Of a stretch of 64,000 nt of DNA, positions 25,211-33,211 are shown piece after piece. Source of the DNA: Betaproteobacteria bacterium (GTDB taxonomy: Bacteria > Pseudomonadota > Gammaproteobacteria > Burkholderiales > Burkholderiaceae_C); NCBI GenBank assembly GCA_016704535.1, contig JADIZZ010000001.1:124001-188000 (forward strand). Direction: 5' to 3'. The translations under genes and the position numbers were made by a program. The notes below the pieces were generated by a model. That model saw nothing but the letters and a program-made list of their open reading frames with translations, did not search any database and was not told the origin of the DNA. Each line of letters begins with the position of its first letter. Position 1 is the first letter of the stretch.

Positions 25211-26578
25211 ATGAGCCTGCATCGTCGACTGCTGATCTACCTGCTGTTGTGCGCACCCCTGGTCTGGGGCGCCGCGCTCCTGGCCTCGGCCGATCGTGCG
25301 CGTGACGAGGTGAACGAGCTCTTCGACACCGAGATCATCCGCCTGTCGCGCCAGGTGCAGGCCACGTTGGCCAGCATGGCGCCTGACACCATGACGGCCG
25401 CCCCCCCGGCGGCGCCCGCCTCAGCGGCGTCCGCCAACGGCGCACTGGGCAGTGAGGCCGACCTGCGCGACCTCTCCATTGCCGCCTGGAACGCCCAGGG
25501 GCGCGTGCTGCTCGTCGACCGCGAAGGCGTCGAGTTGCCCAGGCGTCCCGACGCTTCGGGCTTCGTCGACATGACGCTGGGCGGCGACGCCTGGCGCGTC
25601 TACTACCTGCAGTCGCCAGCCGGCGAATGGCTGGTGGCTGCGGGCCAGCGCATGACCGAGCGCGACGAACTGGTGTGGAACCTGCTGGGCAGCCAGCTGC
25701 TGCCCTGGCTGCTGGTGTTGCCGGTGCTGCTGGCGGCTATGGCCTGGGCCGTGCGCCAGGCGTTGGCGCCGGTGCGCACGCTGGCAACCGAACTGCAGGG
25801 CCGCGGCGCCGACGACTTGCGACCCGTGCCGACGCAGGACGCACCGGCCGAATTGCAGCCGCTGCTGGAGGCGATGAACGGCCTTTTCGTTCGGATCGAA
25901 TCGACGCTCGCACGCGAGCGCCGCTTCACTGCCGACGCTGCGCACGAACTGCGCACGCCGCTGGCCGTGCTGCGTGCACAGTGGGACGTGGTGCGCGGCA
26001 CGACCGCTGCCGACGCCCGCCGCCAGGCCGAGGCGCGCCTGTCAGTCGGGCTCGACCGCATCGACCGCCTGGTGACGCAGATGCTGGCGCTGTCGCGTGT
26101 CGAGGCCACCGAGCGCCTGTCGCACAGCCGGGCGGTGAACTGGCCCGCGCTCGTGGCCCAGGTGATGAACGATGTGCTTCCGCTGGCAGAACGCCGCGGC
26201 ACCGACCTGGCATGCGACTGGCCGGCCGAGGGGATACCGCCCTTCGTGCTGAACGGCGACGCCGACCTGCTGGCCGTGCTGCTGCGCAACCTCCTCGACA
26301 ACGCGCTGCGCTACGCGCCGGCGTCCAGCACCGTCACGCTGCGCTTCGGGGCGGCCGGGCTGGCGGTGCATAACGAGGGCCCGACGCTGTCACCCGAGGC
26401 GCTGTCGCGGCTGGGCGAACGTTTCCACCGGCTCGAAGGCCAGGTCGAAAGCGGCAGCGGCCTGGGCGTGTCGATTGCACAGCGCATCGCCACGCTGCAC
26501 GGCTTGGCGCTGCGCTACCGCGCCGGCCCGGGTGGGCAGGGCGTGGTGGCCGAACTCGGCGTGCTCAGTTCGCCTTGA
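25211..26578 (+). CDS. QseC/TctE-type sensor histidine kinase (second copy)
   Basis: A 455-residue inner-membrane kinase. TM1 lies at ~6-25, a periplasmic domain with an Ala/Pro-rich insert (~61-78) follows, and TM2 is at ~160-180. HisKA carries H245 in FTADAAHELRTP, followed by LLRNLLDNALRYAP and GSGLGVSIAQRIA. ATG 25211 starts directly at the hydrophobic segment; a longer frame upstream lies in the regulator gene. Its last 14 bp overlap the 3' end of the convergent TPR gene. Confidence 0.9.
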   Translation: MSLHRRLLIYLLLCAPLVWGAALLASADRARDEVNELFDTEIIRLSRQVQATLASMAPDTMTAAPPAAPASAASANGALGSEADLRDLSIAAWNAQGRVLLVDREGVELPRRPDASGFVDMTLGGDAWRVYYLQSPAGEWLVAAGQRMTERDELVWNLLGSQLLPWLLVLPVLLAAMAWAVRQALAPVRTLATELQGRGADDLRPVPTQDAPAELQPLLEAMNGLFVRIESTLARERRFTADAAHELRTPLAVLRAQWDVVRGTTAADARRQAEARLSVGLDRIDRLVTQMLALSRVEATERLSHSRAVNWPALVAQVMNDVLPLAERRGTDLACDWPAEGIPPFVLNGDADLLAVLLRNLLDNALRYAPASSTVTLRFGAAGLAVHNEGPTLSPEALSRLGERFHRLEGQVESGSGLGVSIAQRIATLHGLALRYRAGPGGQGVVAELGVLSSP

Positions 26579-27215
26579 TCTTTGCCAGCAGTGCGCGCAC
26601 TTCCTCGCGCCGGCCGGTGTCGGCGATCTGGCGGCCAGGCCGCGGCGGCGCCTGCAGAGCGCGTTCGAGATAGGGCACGGCCTCGTCGGCGTGCCGCGTC
26701 TCGACCAGGTATTCGGCATAGAAGAAGTTGGGGTCGATGCCCTGGGGGTTCAGCGCCAGCGCCTTCTGCAGCAATTCCTTGGCCTTGTCCTTGTCGCCGA
26801 AGCCGAGCGGCCAGCCCGGCACCTTGTAGTACAGCACCCCGAGGCTGTTGTAGGCAGAACCGTCGAGCGCCTTGCCGTCGATCTGGATCGCCTGCTCATA
26901 GACCGCCTTGGCCTGCTTGACCAGGCTCAAGGCGCCCAGCCCGCCCTTTTCGCCGGCCCAGGAGCTGACGACGATGCCTTCCCAGACCAAGGGCTCGCTG
27001 CGCCCGGGGTAGGTGGCGCTGAGCTGGTGCGCCTTGCCGGCGAGGGCCTCGAAGCGCTTTTCGCGTTCGGCCGCCGGCGTCTGGTAGCGGATGACTTCCC
27101 AGTCGCGCTGCAGCTCGGTGACGGCATCGTCCACCGGCGCGGCGGTGCCGGCCAGCGGCCAGGCCAGGGTGGCAGTGGCGGCCAGCGCCAGCAGGGTCTT
27201 CAGGGTGGGGTTCAT
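26565..27215 (-). CDS. Periplasmic TPR protein, last gene of the hemolysin-family operon
   Basis: A 216-residue protein. The signal peptide (MNPTLKTLLALAATATLAWPLAGTAA) is followed by helical TPR-like repeats: VWEGIVVSSWAGEKGG, YEQAIQIDGKALDGSAYNSLGVLYY, LLQKALALNPQGIDPNFFYAEYL and YLERALQAPPRPG. Its ATG overlaps the upstream dehydrogenase stop by 4 bp, so it is the fifth coupled gene of the operon starting at 30826. It may act as a scaffold for the pathway product or its export; this is inference. Confidence 0.82.
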   Translation of the reverse strand: MNPTLKTLLALAATATLAWPLAGTAAPVDDAVTELQRDWEVIRYQTPAAEREKRFEALAGKAHQLSATYPGRSEPLVWEGIVVSSWAGEKGGLGALSLVKQAKAVYEQAIQIDGKALDGSAYNSLGVLYYKVPGWPLGFGDKDKAKELLQKALALNPQGIDPNFFYAEYLVETRHADEAVPYLERALQAPPRPGRQIADTGRREEVRALLAKIKAN

Positions 27216-28012
27216 GCGGGGCTCTCTTCGGTGATCGGGGGCAGGGGTTGGGCAGGGGAAGGCGTGGGAAGGCAGCGGCGGTGTTTCGCAAAGCTGCCGT
27301 CGAGCAGCCCGCCGAGCAAGCCGTTCAGGCGCACGGCCAAGCGCTCCGGGAAGCCAATGAAACGTTCGGCGGCTTCGCTCTCGATGAGTTGCAGCAGCGC
27401 GGTGGCCACGGCCTCGGGCGCATCCATCGCGGTGTCGGTGGCGCGGTTGTAGGCCTCGACCGCAGCGCCGTTGAAACCGGTGCGCGTGCTGCGCGGGCCC
27501 AGGGTCTGCACAAGCACCGGGCCGTCGGCCAGTTCACGGCGCAGCGCTTCGGCAAAACCGTGCAGGCCGGCCTTGCTGGCGCCGTAGACGCTGAAGCCAG
27601 GAAGGCCGATGCGGCCCAGCGCCGAGCCGACGAACACCACCTGGGCCTGCGGCAGGCGCGTCAGCGCGGGCAGCAGCGCCTGCGTGAGTGCCATCGGCGC
27701 CAGCAGGTTGGCCTGCAGCACGGCCTGCATCTGCGCCGTCGACGTGGCAGCCAGCGGGCCGAAGGCCGGAACGCCGGCGGCGTGCACGACGACGTTGACG
27801 CGCGCCGCGGCGGCAGCGTCCGCCACGGCGGCGATGCCGGCTTCGGTGGCCAGGTCGGCCTGCACCCAGCCCAGGCCGGCAGGCAGCGGCGAGGCCGCAG
27901 CACGCCCTACGCCCAGCACCTGTGCGCCGGCGGCCTGCAACGCCTGTGCCATCGCGCGGCCGATGCCGCCGCTGGCGCCGGTGAGCAGCACGCGGGCCAA
28001 AGCGACCTTCAT
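27212..28012 (-). CDS. Short-chain dehydrogenase/reductase
   Basis: A 266-residue classical SDR. The cofactor motif LLTGASGGIG lies at ~9-18, then NVVVHAAG, the catalytic Ser region VFVGSALGRIG and the catalytic YGASK (Y and K four residues apart). The C-terminal ~40 residues form a Pro-rich tail absent from minimal SDRs. The start overlaps the upstream di-iron gene by 4 bp, and its stop overlaps the TPR gene by 4 bp. It probably performs a keto/alcohol redox step on an intermediate made by the ligase and oxygenase; the substrate is unknown. Confidence 0.9.
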   Translation of the reverse strand: MKVALARVLLTGASGGIGRAMAQALQAAGAQVLGVGRAAASPLPAGLGWVQADLATEAGIAAVADAAAAARVNVVVHAAGVPAFGPLAATSTAQMQAVLQANLLAPMALTQALLPALTRLPQAQVVFVGSALGRIGLPGFSVYGASKAGLHGFAEALRRELADGPVLVQTLGPRSTRTGFNGAAVEAYNRATDTAMDAPEAVATALLQLIESEAAERFIGFPERLAVRLNGLLGGLLDGSFAKHRRCLPTPSPAQPLPPITEESPA

Positions 28013-28716
28013 GCCAGGGCCTCGGTGATGGCGCCCGCGCTGCGTGCCGTCGGCGCAGCTGCCACTTCCGGCAGCGGCAGGCTGCGGAACACGTCGCCAT
28101 ACAGGCGGAAGAAGGCGCGCGCCGCGTGCACGATGGTGGCCTGGTCCCGCGCGTCTTCGATGCGGTCCATCAGCAGCTCGAAGTGCGCCGTGTGCTCCAC
28201 GTCCAGCGTGCCGTGCGAACGCAGGTAGCTGAAAGCCGCGTCGGGCAGCGCCAGTGGCTTCTGGATGGCGTCGGCCGCCAGCAGCGCCAGCGAGACGCTG
28301 GTGCCTTCCAGCACGTGCACCATGCCGAAGAAGCCCAGCGGATGCACGCGTGCGATGGTGTCGTAGGCGTAAGCCACCATCACCTCGGTGGCGTGGCCCG
28401 GCGTGCCGTGGCGCACGGCCTCGGCATCGCCGCCGGCGGCGTGGATGTCGTTCAGGATCCACTCGTCGTGGCCGGCCTCTTCGGCGATGTATTCGTCGAG
28501 CGCACCTTCCAGCCAGGCCAGCCGCGGCGGCAGCGCGGCCTTCATCGCCTGCAGCAGCGGCACGGTGTGGCGCACGTGGTGGTAGGCCTCCCGCAGGAAG
28601 GCCAGGTAGCTGGGCAGCGAGACGCGGCCCTGCAGCGCGCCCTGGATGATGGGCGTGGCCAGCAGGCCCTGACGGGCGGCAGCGGTCTGTACGAGCAGTT
28701 GGGTGTGGAAAGGCAT
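28009..28716 (-). CDS. Haem-oxygenase-like di-iron (TenA/PqqC-like) protein
   Basis: A 235-residue all-helical protein of the TenA/PqqC superfamily, often annotated as an iron-containing redox enzyme. Candidate metal-binding motifs are AYHHVRHTVP (helix 1), EYIAEEAGHDEWIL (E...H), VLEGTSV and SHGTLDVEHTAHFELL (H/D/H). This distribution is like haem-oxygenase-like di-iron oxidases (UndA, BesC, SznF type) rather than thiaminase TenA. It lies 11 bp after the ligase gene and overlaps the dehydrogenase start by 4 bp. The reaction is not known; fatty acid or amino acid oxidation would fit the family. Confidence 0.8.
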   Translation of the reverse strand: MPFHTQLLVQTAAARQGLLATPIIQGALQGRVSLPSYLAFLREAYHHVRHTVPLLQAMKAALPPRLAWLEGALDEYIAEEAGHDEWILNDIHAAGGDAEAVRHGTPGHATEVMVAYAYDTIARVHPLGFFGMVHVLEGTSVSLALLAADAIQKPLALPDAAFSYLRSHGTLDVEHTAHFELLMDRIEDARDQATIVHAARAFFRLYGDVFRSLPLPEVAAAPTARSAGAITEALA

Positions 28717-28727
28717 GGTGTGGGCGT

Positions 28728-30197
28728 TCAGGCGAGTTCGGTGGCGGGGAGGTCGACCAGCCCCAGTGCCGCAGCATGCGCGTGCTGGATGGCCGCGCGC
28801 TGCGGCCGGCCGTTGGCGGTGGCATAGCCGCTGCGGGTGTCGAAGGGGGCCGAGCCGCGCACCCAGGTGGCGATGCGCGCGTAGTCGGGCAGGCCGGTGT
28901 TGGCGGCGTCGACGGCGGCCTGCAGGACGCTGTCGGTGACCTGCGCGTCCACCGGCCACAGCACGGCCGACAGCGCCGGCTGGGCGTCGCCGAAGACGAT
29001 GGCCTGCAGCACGGCCGGCTGGCCCCGCAGCGCTGTCTCGACCCACTCGGGCGACACATTGCGCCCGTAGGCCGTGATCAGCAGGTGCGTTTTGCGGCCG
29101 AGCACGTGCACGAAACCGGCTTCGTCGAAACGGCCCAGGTCGCCGGTGGGCCACCAGTAGGGCACTGGCGTGGGGTCGCCGAGGTAGCCGCTGAACAGCG
29201 CGCCACCGATCAGCAGTTCACCGTCGTCCGCCACGCGCAGCCGGGCATGCGGCAGCACACGGCCGGCGCTGCCGGGGCAATCGTTGCCGGGCAGGTTGAG
29301 CGTCTGCACCGAGGCACCTTCGGACAGGCCATAACCCTCGCCCACCGGGATGCCCAGGGCCTGCGCCGCACGCACCAGTGGCGCACCTACAGCGGCACCG
29401 CCCACCGCCACCAGCTTCAGCCCCGCCGGGGCGCGCTGGCCTGTGGCCTGCAGGTGCGCGCACCAGGCACGCAGCATCTGCGGCAGCAGGATCAGGCTGT
29501 GCGGCCGCACGCTGCGCACGGCGGCGTCGAACTGCGCGGCGTCGAACTGCGACGCACCGCCCAGCCCCAGGCTGGCCAGCGGCCGCGTGATGACGGTCGC
29601 ACCGCGCAGGCGCGGCGCCATCAGGCCGGCGATGTTCTCCAGCAGCACGGCAAACGGCAGCGCGTTGAGGTGGCGCGTGATGTCCAGCGGCGCCATCGCC
29701 TCGACCAGGCCGCGCGCCACACGCTGCATCGCGCCGGCCGACAGGCACACGCCCTTGGGCGCACCCGTGCTGCCCGAGGTGAAGGTGACCTTGGCCGTGC
29801 CCGCGGGCAAGACCGCGGGCACGGCAGGCAACCGTGCCAAGGCCACCGTCTCGCCGGCCACGTCGACCGGCAGCCAGGGCAGGGCCGGCCATTGCTGCGC
29901 GAGCGAGGCTGCCACCACCAACGTGTCGACCCCCGCCGCGCGCAGCGCGTGAGCCAGCTGTTCGGGGGTGAAGAAGAGCGGCAGCGGCACGTGCACCACA
30001 CCGGCCTGCGCTGCCGCCTCGTCCAGCGCGACGAAGGGCGCGCCGTTGTCCAGCAGCGTGGCCAGCACGCGGGTGCCGGTAGCGTGCAGCAGCGCGGCGG
30101 TCTCGGCCACCGCGGCCTGCAAGTCGGCGGGGGCCCAATGCCGCACGCCGTCGTCGAGCGCGATGGCACCGCCGGCGTTCACCGCCGCGGTGTTCAC
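28728..30197 (-). CDS. AMP-forming acyl ligase (ANL family) with altered A10 lysine
   Basis: A 489-residue adenylate-forming enzyme. Motif A3 is TFTSGSTGAPKGV at 138-150, A5 is GEGYGLSEG at ~286-294, A7 is YWWPTGDLGRFDEAGFVHVLGRKTHLL and A8 is AYGRNVSPEWVE. The A10 region, normally NGK with the adenylation lysine, reads ATANGRPQR with Arg464. The GTG start overlaps the upstream gene's stop by 4 bp; an in-frame extension inside that gene is not conserved. It should activate a carboxylate as acyl-AMP or acyl-CoA. No carrier protein is encoded nearby. Confidence 0.88.
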   Translation of the reverse strand: MNTAAVNAGGAIALDDGVRHWAPADLQAAVAETAALLHATGTRVLATLLDNGAPFVALDEAAAQAGVVHVPLPLFFTPEQLAHALRAAGVDTLVVAASLAQQWPALPWLPVDVAGETVALARLPAVPAVLPAGTAKVTFTSGSTGAPKGVCLSAGAMQRVARGLVEAMAPLDITRHLNALPFAVLLENIAGLMAPRLRGATVITRPLASLGLGGASQFDAAQFDAAVRSVRPHSLILLPQMLRAWCAHLQATGQRAPAGLKLVAVGGAAVGAPLVRAAQALGIPVGEGYGLSEGASVQTLNLPGNDCPGSAGRVLPHARLRVADDGELLIGGALFSGYLGDPTPVPYWWPTGDLGRFDEAGFVHVLGRKTHLLITAYGRNVSPEWVETALRGQPAVLQAIVFGDAQPALSAVLWPVDAQVTDSVLQAAVDAANTGLPDYARIATWVRGSAPFDTRSGYATANGRPQRAAIQHAHAAALGLVDLPATELA

Positions 30198-30826
30198 GAC
30201 AGCACGCGGCGGCGTGCCAGCCGAAGCAGTGCCAGGTTGATCTGCCCGGCCAGCACCAGTGGCCGGTGGTCGTAGTAGCTGCCCCAGGCCGCGGCGTCGG
30301 CGCCGAGCACGGCCGGGTCGGCCACACCCAGCGCCGTGGGTGCGATTCCCATGCGCAGGAAGAGTTGGCGCAGGTCCTCGGTCAGCGTGCTGACCACCCA
30401 CTGGAAGCCTTCCTGCGCCAGGTGCGGGCCCAGCAGACCGACCAGGCGCCGCCCGGCGCCCGCGCGGCCGGACGCGAGGTGGCCCACTTCGACGATGCGC
30501 GCACGCTCGGCGCGCTGGCCGGCGTCGCCCAGCAGCGTCTCCACCGTGGCGGGCAGGTAGCGCTCGAGGAACAGCGGCCCCAGGCGGGCCGGGCGGTAAC
30601 CGGCCGCGGCGACGACTTCACCGTCGGCGTCGTGCAGCGCCACGAGGTGGGGCGTGAACTGGCGCACTTCGGCACCGTAGCACCCGGCATACACGGTGCG
30701 GATGAAACGCTCCACGGCCGCGCGTTCGGGGTGATCACGGTGAACGCTCAGCAGGGCCGGGGCACGCGCAGCAAAGGACGCGGGGACATGCCGCGTGAGT
30801 TCGGACTTCGGGGACCAGGCCAACAC
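30194..30826 (-). CDS. Thermostable hemolysin (T_hemolysin) family protein, GNAT/LuxI-like
   Basis: A 210-residue protein of the family named after Vibrio delta-VPH thermostable hemolysin. Visible motifs are VHRDHPERAAVERFIRTVY, TPHLVALHDADGEVVAAAGYRPA, PLFLERYL and IVEVGHLAS. The last block, with downstream GRRLVGLL and a strand WVVSTLTEDL, resembles N-acyltransferase folds (GNAT and LuxI types), so an acyl-transfer role is at least as likely as haemolysis. A GTG start has a strong AAGGAG 6 nt upstream. It is the first of five coupled genes and lies 67 bp downstream of a perfect PmrA/QseB box. Confidence 0.82.
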   Translation of the reverse strand: MLAWSPKSELTRHVPASFAARAPALLSVHRDHPERAAVERFIRTVYAGCYGAEVRQFTPHLVALHDADGEVVAAAGYRPARLGPLFLERYLPATVETLLGDAGQRAERARIVEVGHLASGRAGAGRRLVGLLGPHLAQEGFQWVVSTLTEDLRQLFLRMGIAPTALGVADPAVLGADAAAWGSYYDHRPLVLAGQINLALLRLARRRVLS

Positions 30827-30892
30827 ATCAGCTCCTTCCGGAACCCGCCGACAGGCCGAGGGGTTCGATGGATGGGAGCTTGGCGGGTGGCG

Positions 30893-30909
30893 ATTAAGGC
30901 GACATTAAG
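30893..30909 (-). promoter_or_regulatory. Perfect PmrA/QseB-type box ahead of the hemolysin-family operon
   Basis: On the minus strand the sequence is CTTAAT-GTCGC-CTTAAT, an exact fit to yTTAAk-N5-yTTAAk with identical half-sites and an 11-bp period. It lies 67 bp upstream of the GTG at 30826 and points into the five-gene operon. Two QseB/PmrA-type regulators are encoded in this window, one of them (24502-25176) immediately beyond the operon's 3' end. AT-rich half-sites stand out in this GC-rich intergenic DNA. Confidence 0.75.
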
Positions 30910-30964
30910 CCGGGCCGAGGGCGGGGCGCGCGGGGCGGTACCAACCCCGCGGTGCGGCAAGAAC

Positions 30965-32196
30965 TCACGCTTCTTCGGCGGGCAGGCCGATCACCTGCGC
31001 CGCGTGCAAAGCAACGATCTGCTCGTCGCCGTAACCCAGCTCGCGCAGCAGCGCGGCCGTCTGCGCGCCCAGCGCCGGCGGCGGCAGGCGCACGGGCAGG
31101 CGCTGGCCGTCCAGCGTCAGTGGCAGCAGCGCCATGCGCGTATCGAAGGTCTGGCCGGCGGCGCTGGCGTCGGCCGGCACGGTCACCGGGGCCAGGCCAC
31201 CGGTGGCCAGCAGGTGCGGGTCGTCGAAAAGGTCTTGCGGCCGCGTGATGGGCGCGTAGGGCAGGCCGATGGCATCGAAGCGGCGCGCCAGTTCGTCGGC
31301 GGTGAAGTGGGCGAAGCGCTCGCGCAGCCGCGGCAGCATCCAGTGGCGTGCCGCGACGCGGGCGTTGTTGCTGCCCAGGCGCGGGTCGGATGCCAGATCG
31401 TCGAAGCCGAATTCCGTGCACAGCAGTGCCCACTGCGTGTCGCTCACTGCGGCCAGGAAGATCTGCGCGCCGCCCTGCACGTCGAACACGTCGTACAGCG
31501 CCCAGGCGCGCTGATGCGGCTGGGCATGGGTGCGGCCGGTTGGCCCGTCACCGCGAACTGCATCATGTGCTGGGCGACGAGGAAGACGTTGTTCTCGAAC
31601 AGCGCGCTGCTCACTGCCTGCCCGCGCCCGGTGCCGCTGCGCACGTTGTCGCGCTGCTGCAGCGCGGCCAGCACGCCGATGGCGCCGAACATGCCGCCCA
31701 TGATGTCGTTGACGCTGGTGCCGGCGCGCAGCGGCCGGCCTTCGGGGCCGGTCATGTAGGCCAGGCCGCCCATCATCTGCACCACCTCGTCGAGCGCGGT
31801 GCGGTGTTCGTAGGGGCCGGGCAGGAAACCCTTGTGAGAGACGTGGATGAGGCGCGGGTTCAGCGTCGTCAGCGCCTCGGGGCCGAAGCCCAGGCGGTCC
31901 ATCGTGCCGGTCTTGAAGTTCTCGCTGAAGACGTCGGCACCGGCGACGAGTTTCAACACGACTTCCTGCCCGCGCGGGTCCTTCACGTCCACCGCCAGAC
32001 TGCGCTTGTTGCGGTTGAACATCGGGAAGAAGCCAGCGCCCGAACCCTGCAGCCGGCGTGTGTTGTCGCCGGCCAGCGGCTCGACCTTGATCACGTCGGC
32101 GCCGAGGTCGGCCAGGATCATGCCGCAGGTTGGGCCCATCACCATGTGCGTGAACTCGACCACGCGCAGACCGGCCAGCGGCAACGGCTCAGACAT
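30965..32196 (-). pseudogene. CaiB/BaiF-type CoA-transferase, frameshifted
   Basis: The N-terminal part (32196 down to ~31510) and the C-terminal part (~31505 down to 30965) of one type III CoA-transferase lie in different frames. The first half has FTHMVMGPTCGMILADLGADVIKVEP, NRNKRSLAVD and YEHRTALDEVVQMMGG. The second begins with RAWALYDVFDVQGGAQIFLA. The frames switch at ~31503-31512 inside a GCGCGCC run, equivalent to one missing or two extra bases. Joined, they give ~409 residues, a normal family length. Either the gene is broken or the read contains an error. It ends a three-gene run with a tautomerase and an aldolase-like protein. Confidence 0.8.
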
Positions 32197-32229
32197 GGCT
32201 TGCCCCAGGTGCTGCCACCCGCTCCACGC

Positions 32230-32436
32230 TCAGCCTGCCGGCTTGGGTGGCGCCTTGTCGCTCCACAGCTGCCCGCCGGTGGCCCAGTCGTGGCGTTCGA
32301 CGTCGCAGAACACCACGTCGACGCCATCGGGCGAACCGCCCAGCGTCTTCACGGTGGCCTCGGTGAGCGCCTGCGCGAGGGCGCGTTTCTGCTCGACCGT
32401 GCGGCCGGCGAAGAGTTCGACGCGGATGGTGGGCAT
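32230..32436 (-). CDS. 4-oxalocrotonate tautomerase-like protein
   Basis: A 68-residue tautomerase-superfamily protein. After Met removal, the catalytic Pro would be the N-terminus (MPTIRVELFAGRT). EQKRALAQALTEATVKTLGG is the typical helix and VVFCDVERHDWATGG the following strand and loop. Members catalyse keto-enol tautomerisation in aromatic or other degradation pathways. It lies between the aldolase-like gene and the CoA-transferase gene. Confidence 0.9.
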   Translation of the reverse strand: MPTIRVELFAGRTVEQKRALAQALTEATVKTLGGSPDGVDVVFCDVERHDWATGGQLWSDKAPPKPAG

Positions 32437-32453
32437 GTCTGTTCTTTCCTCGT

Positions 32454-33185
32454 TCAGTCACGGAAACCGGGTGCGATGCGACCCAGGCGGCGCAGCAACG
32501 CGGGCCATTCGACGTCACCGTCGAGTTCGCTGCCGTCGCCCACCCACTGACTGTACGTGCGCTGCGCCAGCGCCTCGCCCACGCCGGGCAGCACGCCGCC
32601 GAAGGCCGCCATCGCACGCAGCTGCGCCTGCGCGGCGCGTTCCAGGATGTGCATGAGCATGTAGGCCTCGGCCACGGTGCGCCCCACCACCAGCGGGCCG
32701 TGGTGTTCGAGGATCAGCCCGTCCAGCGTGCCTAGAGCGGCCACCAGCCGCTGCTGCTCTTCGGCGCCCAGCGCCAGGCCTTCGTAGGGGTGGCGACCCA
32801 GGCGGCTGTGCAGGCGCATGGCCCACTGCGAAGTCGGCTGCAGCCCGCCCGGCAACATGGCCAGCGCCACGCCCCAGGGCGAGTGCAGGTGGATCACGCA
32901 CTCGATCTCGGGCCGCGCCGCGTGCACTGCGCCGTGGATGGCAAAACCACTGGGGTTGACCTTCGCGCCCGAGCCGTCAACGACACGACCGTGCAGGTCC
33001 ACCTTCACCAGGTTGGACGCGCAGACCTCGTCGAACATCAGCCCGAAGCGGTTGATGAGGTAGTGCCCGGGCTCGCCAGGCACGCTGGCCGAGAGGTGGG
33101 TGTAGACGGTGTCGTCCCAGCCGTTCAGCGCCGCCAGCCGGTAGGCGGCAGCGAGGTCGGTGCGGACGTCGGTTTCGTTGCGCAT
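32454..33185 (-). CDS. Class II aldolase/adducin family protein
   Basis: A 243-residue protein of the FucA/AraD/adducin family. LAALNGWDDTVYTHLSASVPG and NRFGLMFDEV form the N-terminal signature. Metal-binding histidines lie in VIHLHSPWG and ILEHHGPLVVG, with the latter followed by VAEAYMLMHILERAA. ATG 33185 precedes the conserved start; a longer frame reaches into the divergent gene's promoter. It is the first gene of the minus-strand set with the tautomerase and CoA-transferase. Confidence 0.88.
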   Translation of the reverse strand: MRNETDVRTDLAAAYRLAALNGWDDTVYTHLSASVPGEPGHYLINRFGLMFDEVCASNLVKVDLHGRVVDGSGAKVNPSGFAIHGAVHAARPEIECVIHLHSPWGVALAMLPGGLQPTSQWAMRLHSRLGRHPYEGLALGAEEQQRLVAALGTLDGLILEHHGPLVVGRTVAEAYMLMHILERAAQAQLRAMAAFGGVLPGVGEALAQRTYSQWVGDGSELDGDVEWPALLRRLGRIAPGFRD

Positions 33186-33211
33186 GAGCGTGAGACTGAG
33201 GGCAGACGGGA

